DNA of 42,011 nucleotides, taken from positions 1 to 42,011 of the forward strand of contig JBPCJO010000059.1 in NCBI GenBank assembly GCA_051005235.1, read 5' to 3'. A program made the position numbers and the translations under genes. This document shows positions 7,312 to 15,551 of the stretch, piece by piece (position 1 is the first letter of the stretch; each line of letters opens with the position of its first letter). Source of the DNA: JALQXV01 sp051005235 (GTDB lineage: Bacteria; Patescibacteriota; Saccharimonadia; Saccharimonadales; 2-12-FULL-41-12). Below the pieces are notes generated by a model. That model saw nothing but the letters and a program-made list of their open reading frames with translations, was not told where the DNA came from and made no database searches.

Positions 7312-8180
7312 CCGTTTACCGCCTCCGCGCCGCCGACGATTTCGGCGATTTGCTGGGTAATGTCTGCCTGGCGGGCGGTGTTATAGGCCAGTGTCAGGTC
7401 GTCGATAATGTCGTTAGCGTTGTCGCTGGCGTTTTTCATGGCTACCATGCGCATGGAGTGCTCGCTCGCCAGACTCTCGAGGACAGCCTGCCACAACTGG
7501 ACTTCCATCAAACGCGCCACCACACTTTCGACAACCGACTCGATGGACGGTTCAAAGATAGCCACTTCGAGCTCAGAAAGGGTATGTTCGCTGGCTTCAG
7601 GACGGGCCGGCAGTATTTCTAGCGCCGTGACTTCTTGACGGATCCTCGAGTGAAATTCGGTATAGATAATCGTGACGGCGTCGACTTCTCCGGTTTCGTA
7701 CTTCTTAAAGATCGCTTCGATAATCGGGCGCAAATCAGAACCTTTTGGTTGGCCAGTAAAGATGGGGTAGGCTGCCACCAGATCAACGTTTTCTAGCCGT
7801 GATACAAACTGAGAGCCTTTTTTACCGATGGCGATAACTTGATCTTTAACCTTTGTTTTAGCGTCTTAGGTTAAAATACCGGTCAGTTTTTTGAGGACAT
7901 TTGAGTCATAAGCACCTGCTAAACCGGTATCGCTGGTAATAATGATTGTTAATCTACTATCAACCGTACGGCGTACAAACAAAGGATGTGTTTTAACGTC
8001 AGACACGTCGCTCAATCGAGTCAAAATGTCGTGGGCTGCTACCCGATAGGGGCGTGACGCGACGGCTTGTTCTTGGGCGCGGCGCATCTTGCTGGCTGCC
8101 ACCAGCTCCATAGCCTTGGTGATCTGGCGCGTATTTTTTACGCTGCCGATTCTGCGTTTAAGGGCGGTTGTATTAGCCAC
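7308..8180 (-). pseudogene. atpG: F1 ATP synthase gamma subunit interrupted by one in-frame TAA
   Basis: From the GTG at 8180 (Shine-Dalgarno AGAGG) the frame encodes MANTTALKRRIGSVKNTRQITKAMELVAASKMRRAQEQ and so on, the N-terminal rotor helix of gamma. Codon 105 (7866-7868) is TAA. The same frame then continues without any shift through DAKTKVKDQVIAIGKKGSQF and LENVDLVAAYP to a normal gamma C-terminal helix (TLAYNTARQADITQQIAEIVGGAEAV). Read through, the product is 290 residues, the usual length. Gamma is the central rotor shaft and cannot work as two pieces. Either this is a single nonsense substitution or sequencing error, or the codon is read through. No internal ATG lies close after the stop; the next is at 7778. 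Confidence 0.85.
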
Positions 8181-8208
8181 GGTTTACCTCTAACGCAGCA
8201 TTGTTGTT

Positions 8209-8253
8209 ACTATACCTGGGTTTCATTAAATTTTCATGAACCCGAGGTATAGT
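8209..8253. repeat. 45-bp hairpin repeat between atpA and atpG (copy 1)
   Basis: Arms ACTATACCTGGGTTTCAT and ATGAACCCGAGGTATAGT pair at 16 of 18 positions around a 9-nt AT loop. A second element of the same length and closely similar sequence lies at 40146-40190, so this is a dispersed repeat and not only an operon-specific hairpin. There is no T-run after it. In the ATP synthase mRNA it would form a strong hairpin and could affect stability or processing. Confidence 0.75.
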
Positions 8254-8296
8254 ACTGATTAGCAAAGTACAAAACCAAATCTTAAGAGAATACACC

Positions 8297-9832
8297 TTAC
8301 TTTTCTTCCTCATACTCTTTTGCGAGCTTACCGGCTACTTCTAAAATCTTAGATTTAACATCGTCAGACGGTTTGTCGCCTTCGTTTAATTTCTCGATCA
8401 ACTTAGCATGGTTGCGCTTGAGCTCAGCAAACATCGCGGCAGCGACGGCCCGGACGTCTTTGATAGGCACTTTGTCGAATACGCCATTGGTAGCAGCCAT
8501 TAATAGGGAAGTTTGCTCCCAGACAGAGTACGGCGAGTACTGCGGCTGCTTCAACAGTTCAGTCAAACGCTGGCCTCGATCAATCCGGTGTTTGGTATCG
8601 GCGTCCAAATCGGTCGAGAACTGGGCAAACGCAGCCAGTTCGCGGAACTGAGCCAAGTTCAACCGTAAGCTACCGGCGACACTCTTAACGGCTTTGGTTT
8701 GGGCAGAGCCACCAACACGAGATACTGAGGTACCGACGGCGATAGCCGGGCGAATACCTTGGTAAAACAAGTTTGTTTCGAGGAAGATCTGACCATCGGT
8801 AATCGAGATGACGTTGGTTGGAATATAACCGGACACGTCACCGGCCTGGGTTTCGATGATTGGCAGGGCAGTCAAGCTGCCGGCACCACGGGCGTCGGAT
8901 AATTTGGCGGAGCGTTCGAGCAGACGGGAGTGCAAGTAAAACACATCGCCCGGAAAGGCTTCGCGGCCGGGTGGGCGACGCAGCAATAAACTCATCTGGC
9001 GATAGGCGTTGGCGTGCTTTGTCAGGTCATCAAAGATGATTAAGGCGTGTTGGCCGTTGTCGCGGAAGTATTCGCCGATGGCAGTACCGGCGTACGGAGC
9101 CAAGTAGAGCATCGAGGCTGGTTCAGCAGCAGAGGTAGACACAACGATGGATTGCTCCATAACGCCCTCACGGTTGAGGCGGTCAATCAAACGGGCAACT
9201 TTAGAAGCTTTTTGGCCAATAGCGACGTAGATGTTAATAATACCGGTGTTTTGACGATGCTGGTTGATCATAGTATCGAGGGCAACAGCGGTTTTGCCGG
9301 TTTGACGGTCACCAATGATCAATTCGCGCTGGCCACGGCCAATTGGAACCATCGTGTCGATGGCGGCAATACCAGTCATCAGGGGTTCATGGACACTTTT
9401 GCGGTCTAGCACGCCGGGAGCGGTTTGTTCGATTGGATTGTGCAACTTAGCCTTAATCGGGCCTTTGTCGTCGAGCGGTTCGCCAAGCGGATTAACGACC
9501 CGACCGATCATCTCGGGACCGACTGGAATTTCGATACTACGGCCGGTGAGAGTGACTTTTGCACCGGCTTTAATACCGAGATCGCTGCCCAACAGGACGG
9601 CACCGATTTCGTTTTCGCCGAGGTTTAAGGCAAAAGCCGAAACGGTCTGCCCAGAGACGTCTTCGATCTCGAGCACTTCGTTAAAGCCGGCGTCGCGCAA
9701 ACCATAGATCCAGACCACACCATCACCAACGCGCGTTACGACGCCGGTATCGGTAATTTCGGGCTGATCTTTTAAGTTGCTGATAGCCTTACGGATATCA
9801 GCTGATAATTCTTTAATGCTAATGTCACTCAT
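8297..9832 (-). CDS. atpA: F1 ATP synthase alpha subunit
   Basis: A 511-residue non-catalytic nucleotide-binding subunit. Walker A is GDRQTGKT (174-181), with the alpha-typical QGIRPAIAVGTSVSRVGGSAQ region near residue 360 that contributes the arginine finger. The N-terminal crown (DTGVVTRVGDGVVWIYGL) is also typical. Length matches the family. It sits after atpH, whose stop overlaps this start by 4 bp, and is followed by the 45-bp hairpin repeat before atpG. Confidence 0.97.
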   Translation of the reverse strand: MSDISIKELSADIRKAISNLKDQPEITDTGVVTRVGDGVVWIYGLRDAGFNEVLEIEDVSGQTVSAFALNLGENEIGAVLLGSDLGIKAGAKVTLTGRSIEIPVGPEMIGRVVNPLGEPLDDKGPIKAKLHNPIEQTAPGVLDRKSVHEPLMTGIAAIDTMVPIGRGQRELIIGDRQTGKTAVALDTMINQHRQNTGIINIYVAIGQKASKVARLIDRLNREGVMEQSIVVSTSAAEPASMLYLAPYAGTAIGEYFRDNGQHALIIFDDLTKHANAYRQMSLLLRRPPGREAFPGDVFYLHSRLLERSAKLSDARGAGSLTALPIIETQAGDVSGYIPTNVISITDGQIFLETNLFYQGIRPAIAVGTSVSRVGGSAQTKAVKSVAGSLRLNLAQFRELAAFAQFSTDLDADTKHRIDRGQRLTELLKQPQYSPYSVWEQTSLLMAATNGVFDKVPIKDVRAVAAAMFAELKRNHAKLIEKLNEGDKPSDDVKSKILEVAGKLAKEYEEEK

Positions 9833-10236
9833 GAATGTGTTATTCCTTCTCGTAATTGGTTTAATTTGGCACGGACGGTCAGGTCAAAGGTAGCGTGCGG
9901 AAATGACAGGTTAGCGCCCGCCACGACCGAGTCGTCATGGATCTGGTTTAGTGTTACGCGCCTGGCAGTAGGGTACTGTTTGCGAGCGACCGCTTCGATC
10001 TGTTGAACTTGCGCTGCATCAAGTGTATGAGCACTCCGCACGTCCAGCTCAACCACACCCGACTGCTGAGCACGTAACTCTTGGGCATCGCGCATTACCG
10101 AGTTAAGATCGGCCGCTTTACCGGCATCGATCAAATAGGCAGCAACACTCTGGGCTAACGTCTTGCTAGCAGCGCCCGACTCTAACGAATCGACGATGTA
10201 CTGGACTAATTTAGCTCGTGAGTAGTTGCGCTGCAT
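9829..10236 (-). CDS. atpH: F1 ATP synthase delta subunit (short form)
   Basis: Only 135 residues, against about 175-180 in most bacteria. It retains delta/OSCP-like helices at the N-terminus (MQRNYSRAKLVQYIVDSLES) and the C-terminal strand-helix element ending GANLSFPHATFDLTVRAKLNQLREGI. Delta clamps the top of F1 to the b-subunit stalk. Position between atpF and atpA and the overlap with atpA support the call more than sequence does. The shortening seems to fall in the middle and may be a lineage trait. Confidence 0.85.
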   Translation of the reverse strand: MQRNYSRAKLVQYIVDSLESGAASKTLAQSVAAYLIDAGKAADLNSVMRDAQELRAQQSGVVELDVRSAHTLDAAQVQQIEAVARKQYPTARRVTLNQIHDDSVVAGANLSFPHATFDLTVRAKLNQLREGITHS

Positions 10237-10243
10237 AATGGTT

Positions 10244-10783
10244 TTACGCCTGACCCTTTAACGCTTGGTTAATCAGGGCGTTATCTTTTTTAGCATCAAG
10301 CTTTTCGCGGGTGACTGCTTCGGTTGCTTCGATCACTAGTTCAACCATCTCTTTTTCGAGGTTGCGGCGGGCGCGGGCAGTCTCGTCTTCGATTTTCTTA
10401 TGGGCAGTTTCGACAATTGCCTTTGACTTAGTCTCGGCGGCTTCTTCGGCTTGCTTAATCATGTCTTTGGTTTGCTGATGTGTGGCAGCGATAATCTCAT
10501 CGGCTTCTTCGCGGGCTTTTTTGCGAATCTTGATGATTTCGGCGTCGAGTTTAACCTTTTCTTCGGAAAGTTTGCTGGTTAGGTTGACGCCTTCCTCGAT
10601 CGTTAGACGGCGCTTTTCGAGCATATCGACTATCCGTTGAAAGACAAAACGACGAAGCACATAAAATACCAACAAGAAAGTAATTAGCTGGATAATAAAG
10701 GCTTTCGGGTCAAAGCCGAGCGCCGCGAATCCAGAAGCTTCTGCTTCTTCTGCTCCAAATCTAGTTACAAGTGTATTTAACAT
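10244..10783 (-). CDS. atpF: F0 ATP synthase b subunit
   Basis: A 179-residue protein with one membrane helix near residues 32-50 (FIIQLITFLLVFYVLRRF), preceded by a longer than usual N-terminal stretch (about 30 residues). A long charged coiled coil follows (KLSEEKVKLDAEIIKIRKK, then EEADEIIAATHQQTKDM), which forms the peripheral stalk. It lies between atpE and atpH, 12 bp from atpE. Confidence 0.95.
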   Translation of the reverse strand: MLNTLVTRFGAEEAEASGFAALGFDPKAFIIQLITFLLVFYVLRRFVFQRIVDMLEKRRLTIEEGVNLTSKLSEEKVKLDAEIIKIRKKAREEADEIIAATHQQTKDMIKQAEEAAETKSKAIVETAHKKIEDETARARRNLEKEMVELVIEATEAVTREKLDAKKDNALINQALKGQA

Positions 10784-10795
10784 TTAGAGTCTCCC

Positions 10796-11026
10796 TTATT
10801 TGACAATAAAGAATGCTCCAATTGCGACAATACCAAAGAACTCAGCCATACCGACGAAAATGAACAAGGTGCTCAAAAATTTGGCCGACTCTGGGTTGCG
10901 GCTAACCGCGCTCATGTAGGCTGAACCCATCAGACCAAGCGCGATGGCTGGCCCGAGGCCGCCCAGGCCGATAATAATACCTTTGGCAATAACTGCCGTA
11001 TCTACTGCTTCTGCAAATAATTCCAT
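10796..11026 (-). CDS. atpE: F0 ATP synthase c subunit
   Basis: A 76-residue helical hairpin. Helix 1 has the packing motif GLGGLGPAIALGLMG, the loop is SRNPES, and helix 2 carries the ion-binding Glu62 in GMAEFFGIV. The Gln/Glu in helix 1 and Ser/Thr next to the carboxylate, characteristic of Na+-type rings, are absent (P26; F63). The ring is therefore probably H+-coupled (inference). A strong Shine-Dalgarno (AAGGAG) precedes the ATG. Confidence 0.96.
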   Translation of the reverse strand: MELFAEAVDTAVIAKGIIIGLGGLGPAIALGLMGSAYMSAVSRNPESAKFLSTLFIFVGMAEFFGIVAIGAFFIVK

Positions 11027-11096
11027 AAAAACTCCTTTTATATACCTATCTTAATCTATTTATACTTCTGATAACAGCTGGTGATGGGGCTGGCGT

Positions 11097-11894
11097 TTAC
11101 ACTTGAGGCGCCTCCTCATGCTCATCGCCGCCATGGGCGGTGGTGGTCGCCGACAAATACGCCGCGCACAAAACTACAAAAATATAGGCTTGCAGCGCAC
11201 CAACAAAAATTTCGAGCAAGGTAAACGGTAGGCTGGCCAACGAAGCTGCCGGGCCACCCAGAAACGAAGCCACCGAGATCAGCACTTCGCCAATTGCGAT
11301 ATTCAAGAAAAGACGCAGCCCCAGGCTTATCAACCGCGTCAACTCGGTAAAGATTTCAAACGCGCCAACCAGGTAGGTAAGCGGATTCAATGGACTCATC
11401 GGAAAGTAATGCTTAAGGTGGTTCTTCGGCCCGGATTCGCGGATCGCGATGACTTGCACTAAGATCATGCCAAACAGCGCCATCGCGAAGGTTGCGTTCA
11501 AGTCAGCCGTAAAAGCTCGCAGCAACGGCGTACCATTATATTCTATGGCTGGCCCAATCCCCGGCAACAAACCTAACCAGTTGTTTAGCATGATAAAAAA
11601 GAACAAAGTAACAAAAATCGGACCATACTGCAGGGCTTTACGACGGTCGCCAAGTGTTTGCTGTAACAGATTGATAATGAACTCCACACCAGCTTCAACC
11701 AGGGCTGCCGGACCTTTGGTGCCGCCAAGTTTGATGCGTTTGCGGGCAGCTATAAATACCCAGATCAGTAAAATGGCACACAGCCAGCCGTACAACATAG
11801 AGTTGGTGATCGGAAAGCCGCCAATAGTAAATAAGGTGTCAGGCGCAATCGCGATATGTGGTCCGTCCTCGGCGGCAAATCGGAGCAGGTTCAT
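11097..11894 (-). CDS. atpB: F0 ATP synthase a subunit
   Basis: A 265-residue polytopic membrane protein. The conserved stator arginine is R194 in LISLGLRLFLNIAIGEVL. The N-terminal part has the family-typical LVEAGVEFIINLLQ, and FVTLFFFIMLNNWLGLLPG forms the second helix. It provides the proton half-channels next to the c-ring. The start ATG overlaps the stop of the preceding small gene (TAATG). Confidence 0.96.
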   Translation of the reverse strand: MNLLRFAAEDGPHIAIAPDTLFTIGGFPITNSMLYGWLCAILLIWVFIAARKRIKLGGTKGPAALVEAGVEFIINLLQQTLGDRRKALQYGPIFVTLFFFIMLNNWLGLLPGIGPAIEYNGTPLLRAFTADLNATFAMALFGMILVQVIAIRESGPKNHLKHYFPMSPLNPLTYLVGAFEIFTELTRLISLGLRLFLNIAIGEVLISVASFLGGPAASLASLPFTLLEIFVGALQAYIFVVLCAAYLSATTTAHGGDEHEEAPQV

Positions 11895-12166
11895 TATAGA
11901 TCACCGCCGTTGCGGCCGATTCTTTTAACCACACCACGCATTACCAGCGCTCCACAGACCATACCAATCGCAAAACCAGCCAGCGCAAAGGCCTGGCCGT
12001 CGCCACCCCTTAGCGAATCAATGTAGAGGCCGAGGAATATCGGTAACAACATCGCGCCCAGTAACCGCCAGCTCAAATCAAACAACGACACAATAAAAGC
12101 GCGCTTTGCGGCGCGCGTCTTTTGCTCTTTATTCGTCGTCTTTACGGCGGCGGTTCTTGTCATCTC
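11894..12166 (-). CDS. AtpI/AtpZ-like small membrane protein
   Basis: A 90-residue protein with a basic N-terminus and two membrane helices (WRLLGAMLLPIFLGLYID and AFALAGFAIGMVCGALVMRGV), the AtpI/AtpZ layout found first in many F-type operons, where these proteins assist c-ring assembly or Mg2+ supply. The frame is open from 12181, but I chose the ATG at 12166 (MTRTAAVK). It lies 5 nt after the -10 box with AGGAG immediately before it, and the upstream ATG would fall within the promoter. Confidence 0.8.
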   Translation of the reverse strand, partial: EMTRTAAVKTTNKEQKTRAAKRAFIVSLFDLSWRLLGAMLLPIFLGLYIDSLRGGDGQAFALAGFAIGMVCGALVMRGVVKRIGRNGGDL

Positions 12167-12171
12167 CTGCG

Positions 12172-12201
12172 AGTATATCACCTCTGGTAGAGCAGGGTCA
12201 A
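12172..12201 (-). promoter_or_regulatory. ATP synthase operon promoter
   Basis: On the minus strand TTGACC (12196-12201), an 18-nt spacer, then TATACT (12172-12177). The first ATG is at 12166, so transcription would start at or next to the start codon. Confidence 0.65.
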
Positions 12202-12250
12202 GGCTCGAGTCCTCTGGTCGCGCTACATCAATGCTAAAATACTACATTTT

Positions 12251-12322
12251 GAAAGTATGAACCCAGTATGCCGTTGGTTCATACTTTGATTAGTTGAAAG
12301 TATGAACTCAATTCATACTTTC
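12251..12322. promoter_or_regulatory. Four AAAGTATGAA boxes in two inverted pairs
   Basis: Boxes at 12251-12261 (+), 12278-12287 (-), 12296-12306 (+) and 12312-12322 (-). The first pair is spaced 16 bp, the second 5 bp; the latter forms a 13-bp perfect palindromic stem. They lie between the divergent ATP synthase operon and the corrinoid adenosyltransferase gene, close to a TGCTAAAAT extended -10-like sequence on the plus strand. Plausibly operator sites for one dimeric regulator. A double hairpin in RNA is an alternative. Confidence 0.6.
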
Positions 12323-12418
12323 AAAATACTCAATTTTAGACCTGTCGCCAGACTATTCACCTTTCTGCAATCTAAAACATACTAGTTATAACGCGCATTT
12401 ATCTTGTAAGCTGTACCT

Positions 12419-12988
12419 ATGGCTTTTGAGGACTACAAAACGAAAGACTCGGTCGTTCTGGTATACACCGGCGAGGGCAAAGGCAAGACCAGCGCCAGCC
12501 TCGGCCTGATGGCCCGGGCGCTCGGCAACCGTTGGAATGTGGCTTTTATTCAGTTTATTAAATACTGGGGTGTCAGTGAACACGTTTTCATAAGGGATAT
12601 TCAACCTCTCTACAAAGACCAACTCTATTTCTACAAGGGTGGCAAAGGTTTTTACGACGCCGGCGACCTCAGCTCGCAGAACATTACGCCGCTGCAGCAC
12701 AAAATCGCCGCCAAAGAGACCTTAGCCGAGGCAATCGTGGCAGCTAGCAGCGGAGAATACCAACTGGTCATCTGTGATGAGATCAATAACGCCGTCCACG
12801 ACGGACTACTCACGGTTAAAGATATGGAGAAGCTTCTGGACGCGCGCTCGCCACAGACCAGCTTGTGTTTAACCGGCCGGAACTTCCCAAAAAAACTGCT
12901 CGACCGCGCCGATATTGTTACCGATATGACTAAGATCAAACATCACTTCGACGAAAAATATCTGGCTAACCCCGGCATTGACTTCTAA
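12419..12988 (+). CDS. CobA/BtuR-type corrinoid adenosyltransferase-like protein
   Basis: A 189-residue P-loop protein. VLVYTGEGKGKTSASLGLMARALG is the characteristic nucleotide-binding start of CobA/CobO/BtuR. AFIQFIKYWG corresponds to the family FIKG-W element, and QLVICDEINNAVHDGLL to the DE-N element. Family members transfer the adenosyl group from ATP to cob(I)alamin or cobinamide. Length fits the family (about 190-200). No other cobalamin gene is in the window, so it probably serves salvage for a B12-dependent enzyme encoded elsewhere, or has a changed substrate. It converges on the glycosyltransferase gene with 4 bp between stops. Confidence 0.85.
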   Translation: MAFEDYKTKDSVVLVYTGEGKGKTSASLGLMARALGNRWNVAFIQFIKYWGVSEHVFIRDIQPLYKDQLYFYKGGKGFYDAGDLSSQNITPLQHKIAAKETLAEAIVAASSGEYQLVICDEINNAVHDGLLTVKDMEKLLDARSPQTSLCLTGRNFPKKLLDRADIVTDMTKIKHHFDEKYLANPGIDF

Positions 12989-12992
12989 AAAA

Positions 12993-13814
12993 CTATTCGT
13001 CTAACGGTTTAGCGCGAATAATCCGGGCGACCTGCTCAATCAAGCTCACCACCGGCGAGAATACATACAATATAACCGCTCCCAGCCAGCCAAAAATCCA
13101 GGTTTTCTTGCCGTGCCAGCGGAGCGTGCGCGGCCACCACATCATATTTTCCCAGAGTTCAGCCCGGTTTGAGCGGACGCGGCGCATTTTTACGCCGACG
13201 CGCAGGTTTTCGCGGTAGTCAATGGTATAGCCAGCCCGGTGCAAGTGAATCGCCAGATCTAAGTCTTCGTGAATATGCGGGGTGGTGCACACTTCATTCC
13301 GGACGGCGCGCCACACCTTTGCCGGCAACGCCATATTTGACCCGTACGTAATGTAATGTCCTAGCAACAAACGGTTAGCGCGGAAGGCGATTTGACCTTG
13401 GACCCAACCGTTTAAACGGGGTAGGCGGACATTATAAAAATAGGCGCCACCGGTTAACGTATGGTCAGTGTGCGTAGGGTCGGTGTAAAATCGTTTGACG
13501 TAGGCTATCCAGTCGGGCGGCAACACAGTATCGGCGTCAATCCGGCAGATAATGGCATTTTTAGCAGCATCAAAGCCGCTGTTCCGTGCCCACAACACGC
13601 CTTGTTTTGGTTCGGTCACAACTGTTACAAACGAGTATTGGCGCGCCAATTTTACGGTTTCGTCGGACGAATTGTTGTCTACGACGATAACTTCCTCTGG
13701 TGGTACCGTTTGGGCAGCAACCGCGTCTAGGCACATGATGATCTGGCGTGCCTCATTGTAAGCTGGTATTATAAGCGAAACTGTTAATGCTTGTTTGTTT
13801 TTTGTAGTGGGCAT
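12993..13814 (-). CDS. Family 2 glycosyltransferase, membrane-associated
   Basis: A 273-residue GT-A fold enzyme. The N-terminus is SLIIPAYNEARQIIMCLDAV with nucleotide-binding VIVVDNNSSDET. The metal-binding DxD is in ICRIDADTVLPPDW and the acceptor-site region is HEDLDLAIHLHRAGY. One C-terminal hydrophobic helix (WIFGWLGAVILYVFSPVV) anchors it to the membrane. It should transfer a sugar from a nucleotide sugar to a lipid or polysaccharide acceptor, consistent with surface glycan assembly. It is divergent from the glycosidase-like gene, with only 22 bp between starts. Confidence 0.88.
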   Translation of the reverse strand: MPTTKNKQALTVSLIIPAYNEARQIIMCLDAVAAQTVPPEEVIVVDNNSSDETVKLARQYSFVTVVTEPKQGVLWARNSGFDAAKNAIICRIDADTVLPPDWIAYVKRFYTDPTHTDHTLTGGAYFYNVRLPRLNGWVQGQIAFRANRLLLGHYITYGSNMALPAKVWRAVRNEVCTTPHIHEDLDLAIHLHRAGYTIDYRENLRVGVKMRRVRSNRAELWENMMWWPRTLRWHGKKTWIFGWLGAVILYVFSPVVSLIEQVARIIRAKPLDE

Positions 13815-13836
13815 ATACGATCAGTTTAACAATATA

Positions 13837-14976
13837 ATGGCTAAATCCAGAAAAACTACCTCCAAAGCTACAAAGGCACCTGTCCGGCGTGTCAATTTGC
13901 ATTGGCCAAGCGTCCGCCGTTGGCGCCAAGCGATAGTTGGTTTGCTAGCGTTACTGATTCTTTTTACCGGCTTTAACTACGGCTTATCTGCGTGGTACTC
14001 CCAACGCTATAAAAACGAGCCATTAATTATCGGCACTACTTTTATCGCGCCGTACGCCCGTCATTTTGGGCTTGACCCCAAGCAAACCTTGCAAGCCATG
14101 ATCGACGAAGTCGGCTTTCGCCAGTTTAGACTGGTAAGTTATTGGGACGAAATAGAAAAAACGCCAGGCGTCTATGACTTTACCGACCTCGATTGGCAGT
14201 TCCGCCAGATCGAAGCCGCCGACGGCAAGGTGAGTCTGGCAATCGGCCTTCGCCAACCACGCTGGCCCGAGTGCCACATGCCCGACTGGGCCGCCACTCA
14301 GCCGATGACCGAATGGGAGCCCCAACTTAACGTCTTTATGAAAACAGTTATGGAGCGCTATAAAGGCAGCCCAGCCCTAGAAAGCTATCAGCTTGAGAAT
14401 GAGTTCTTCCTCGATGTGTTTGGCATTTGCCCCGACCACAGCCGGGAGCGCTTAGTCCGTGAGTACAACTTTGTCCGCGCGGTCGACACGACTAAACCGA
14501 TAATTATTACCCGCAGCAATAACGCTCTCGGTTACCCGCTTGGCCAGCCGCGCCCCGACGAGTTTGGTGTATCAGTCTACAAGCGCGTCTGGGATAAATC
14601 CATCACCAAGCGCTATTTTGAGTACCCATTACCGCCGTGGTTTTACGGCTCGTTAGCTGGCGGCGGCGAAATACTAACCGGCAAAAAACTGATAATCCAC
14701 GAATTGCAGATGGAAGCCTGGCTACCCGACACCGGCCAGTTTATGATGAACGACCTCGCCTCTATCCCCGAACAAAACAAGTCGATGAACCCCGAGCGCC
14801 TAAAAGACCGCTTTAAATATGGCAAAGCCAGTGGTATTAAAACTATATATACCTGGGGCGCCGAGTGGTGGTACTGGCGTAAAGTCACTGCTAACGACCC
14901 AGGCATGTGGAATGTCGCCAAAGACCAAGTTTCGCAAGCAGCGGAGGAGAATCGCCGGCTTAAGGAGCCTAATTAG
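13837..14976 (+). CDS. Membrane-anchored clan GH-A glycoside hydrolase-like protein
   Basis: A 379-residue protein. A basic N-terminus is followed by one membrane helix (AIVGLLALLILFTGFNYGLSAW) and an extracytoplasmic TIM-barrel-like domain. EVGFRQFRLVSYWDEIEKTPGVYDFTDLDWQ is typical of beta-galactosidase/cellulase-type barrels. SYQLENEFFLD gives the NE acid/base after strand 4, and IIHELQMEAW a candidate nucleophile Glu after strand 7. Substrate unknown. The longer frame from 13795 would overlap the divergent glycosyltransferase, so I chose the ATG at 13837 (MAKSRKTT). With the neighbouring glycosyltransferase it may trim or remodel surface glycans. Confidence 0.7.
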   Translation: MAKSRKTTSKATKAPVRRVNLHWPSVRRWRQAIVGLLALLILFTGFNYGLSAWYSQRYKNEPLIIGTTFIAPYARHFGLDPKQTLQAMIDEVGFRQFRLVSYWDEIEKTPGVYDFTDLDWQFRQIEAADGKVSLAIGLRQPRWPECHMPDWAATQPMTEWEPQLNVFMKTVMERYKGSPALESYQLENEFFLDVFGICPDHSRERLVREYNFVRAVDTTKPIIITRSNNALGYPLGQPRPDEFGVSVYKRVWDKSITKRYFEYPLPPWFYGSLAGGGEILTGKKLIIHELQMEAWLPDTGQFMMNDLASIPEQNKSMNPERLKDRFKYGKASGIKTIYTWGAEWWYWRKVTANDPGMWNVAKDQVSQAAEENRRLKEPN

Positions 14977-15083
14977 TTTGTGGTTGCAACACAGTCCTAT
15001 ACACCAACGTTTCATTAAAAGGTAATCATCTATTATAGCACCTATTGTAAAAATAGTCAATATGCCTCATACTAATACATCTG

Positions 15084-15551
15084 ATGAAGAACAAAAAACC
15101 ATCGGTTAAACGAATCACCAATAAACGTGCCCGCTTTGACTACGAACTGGGCGACTCAATCATGGCCGGATTAGTTTTAACCGGCGCCGAAACCAAAGCC
15201 CTGCGCTTAGGCCACGGCCACCTGCGCGGCGCCTACGTGACCGTCCGCAACAACGAACTATGGCTACTAAACGCCACCATCACCGGCTTTAACGGCGTAA
15301 AACTCGACGAGACCGAGCAAACCCGCAGTCGTAAACTGCTCTTAAAAAGCCGAGAAATTAAAGGCCTGCTCGAAGCAAAGAAACAAGGCAAGAGCATTAT
15401 CCCCACCGAATTACTGACGCAAGGCCGCTACATAAAAATCCGAATCTCGACCGGCACCGGCAAAAAACACTACGATAAACGCGAAAGCCTCAAAAAGCGC
15501 GACCAACAACGCGAAACCAATGCTGCCATCAAGCAGCACCGCGACAGATAA
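15084..15551 (+). CDS. smpB: SsrA-binding protein SmpB
   Basis: A 155-residue protein with the SmpB barrel. NKRARFDYELGDSIMAGLVL then TGAETKALRLGHGHLRGAYV is diagnostic, and the C-terminal tail KKHYDKRESLKKRDQQRE is the basic helix that enters the ribosomal A site. SmpB brings tmRNA to stalled ribosomes for trans-translation. No tmRNA gene is visible in this window. Confidence 0.97.
   Translation: MKNKKPSVKRITNKRARFDYELGDSIMAGLVLTGAETKALRLGHGHLRGAYVTVRNNELWLLNATITGFNGVKLDETEQTRSRKLLLKSREIKGLLEAKKQGKSIIPTELLTQGRYIKIRISTGTGKKHYDKRESLKKRDQQRETNAAIKQHRDR

Noticed and set aside
7866..7868. Alternative genetic code (TAA as sense codon)
   Set aside because: TAA is the natural stop of other genes here, for example smpB (15549-15551) and cobA-like (12986-12988), so recoding would have to be local.
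9315..9707. 130-codon plus-strand ORF inside atpA
   Set aside because: Antisense to a conserved catalytic gene; no start signals and no recognisable protein.
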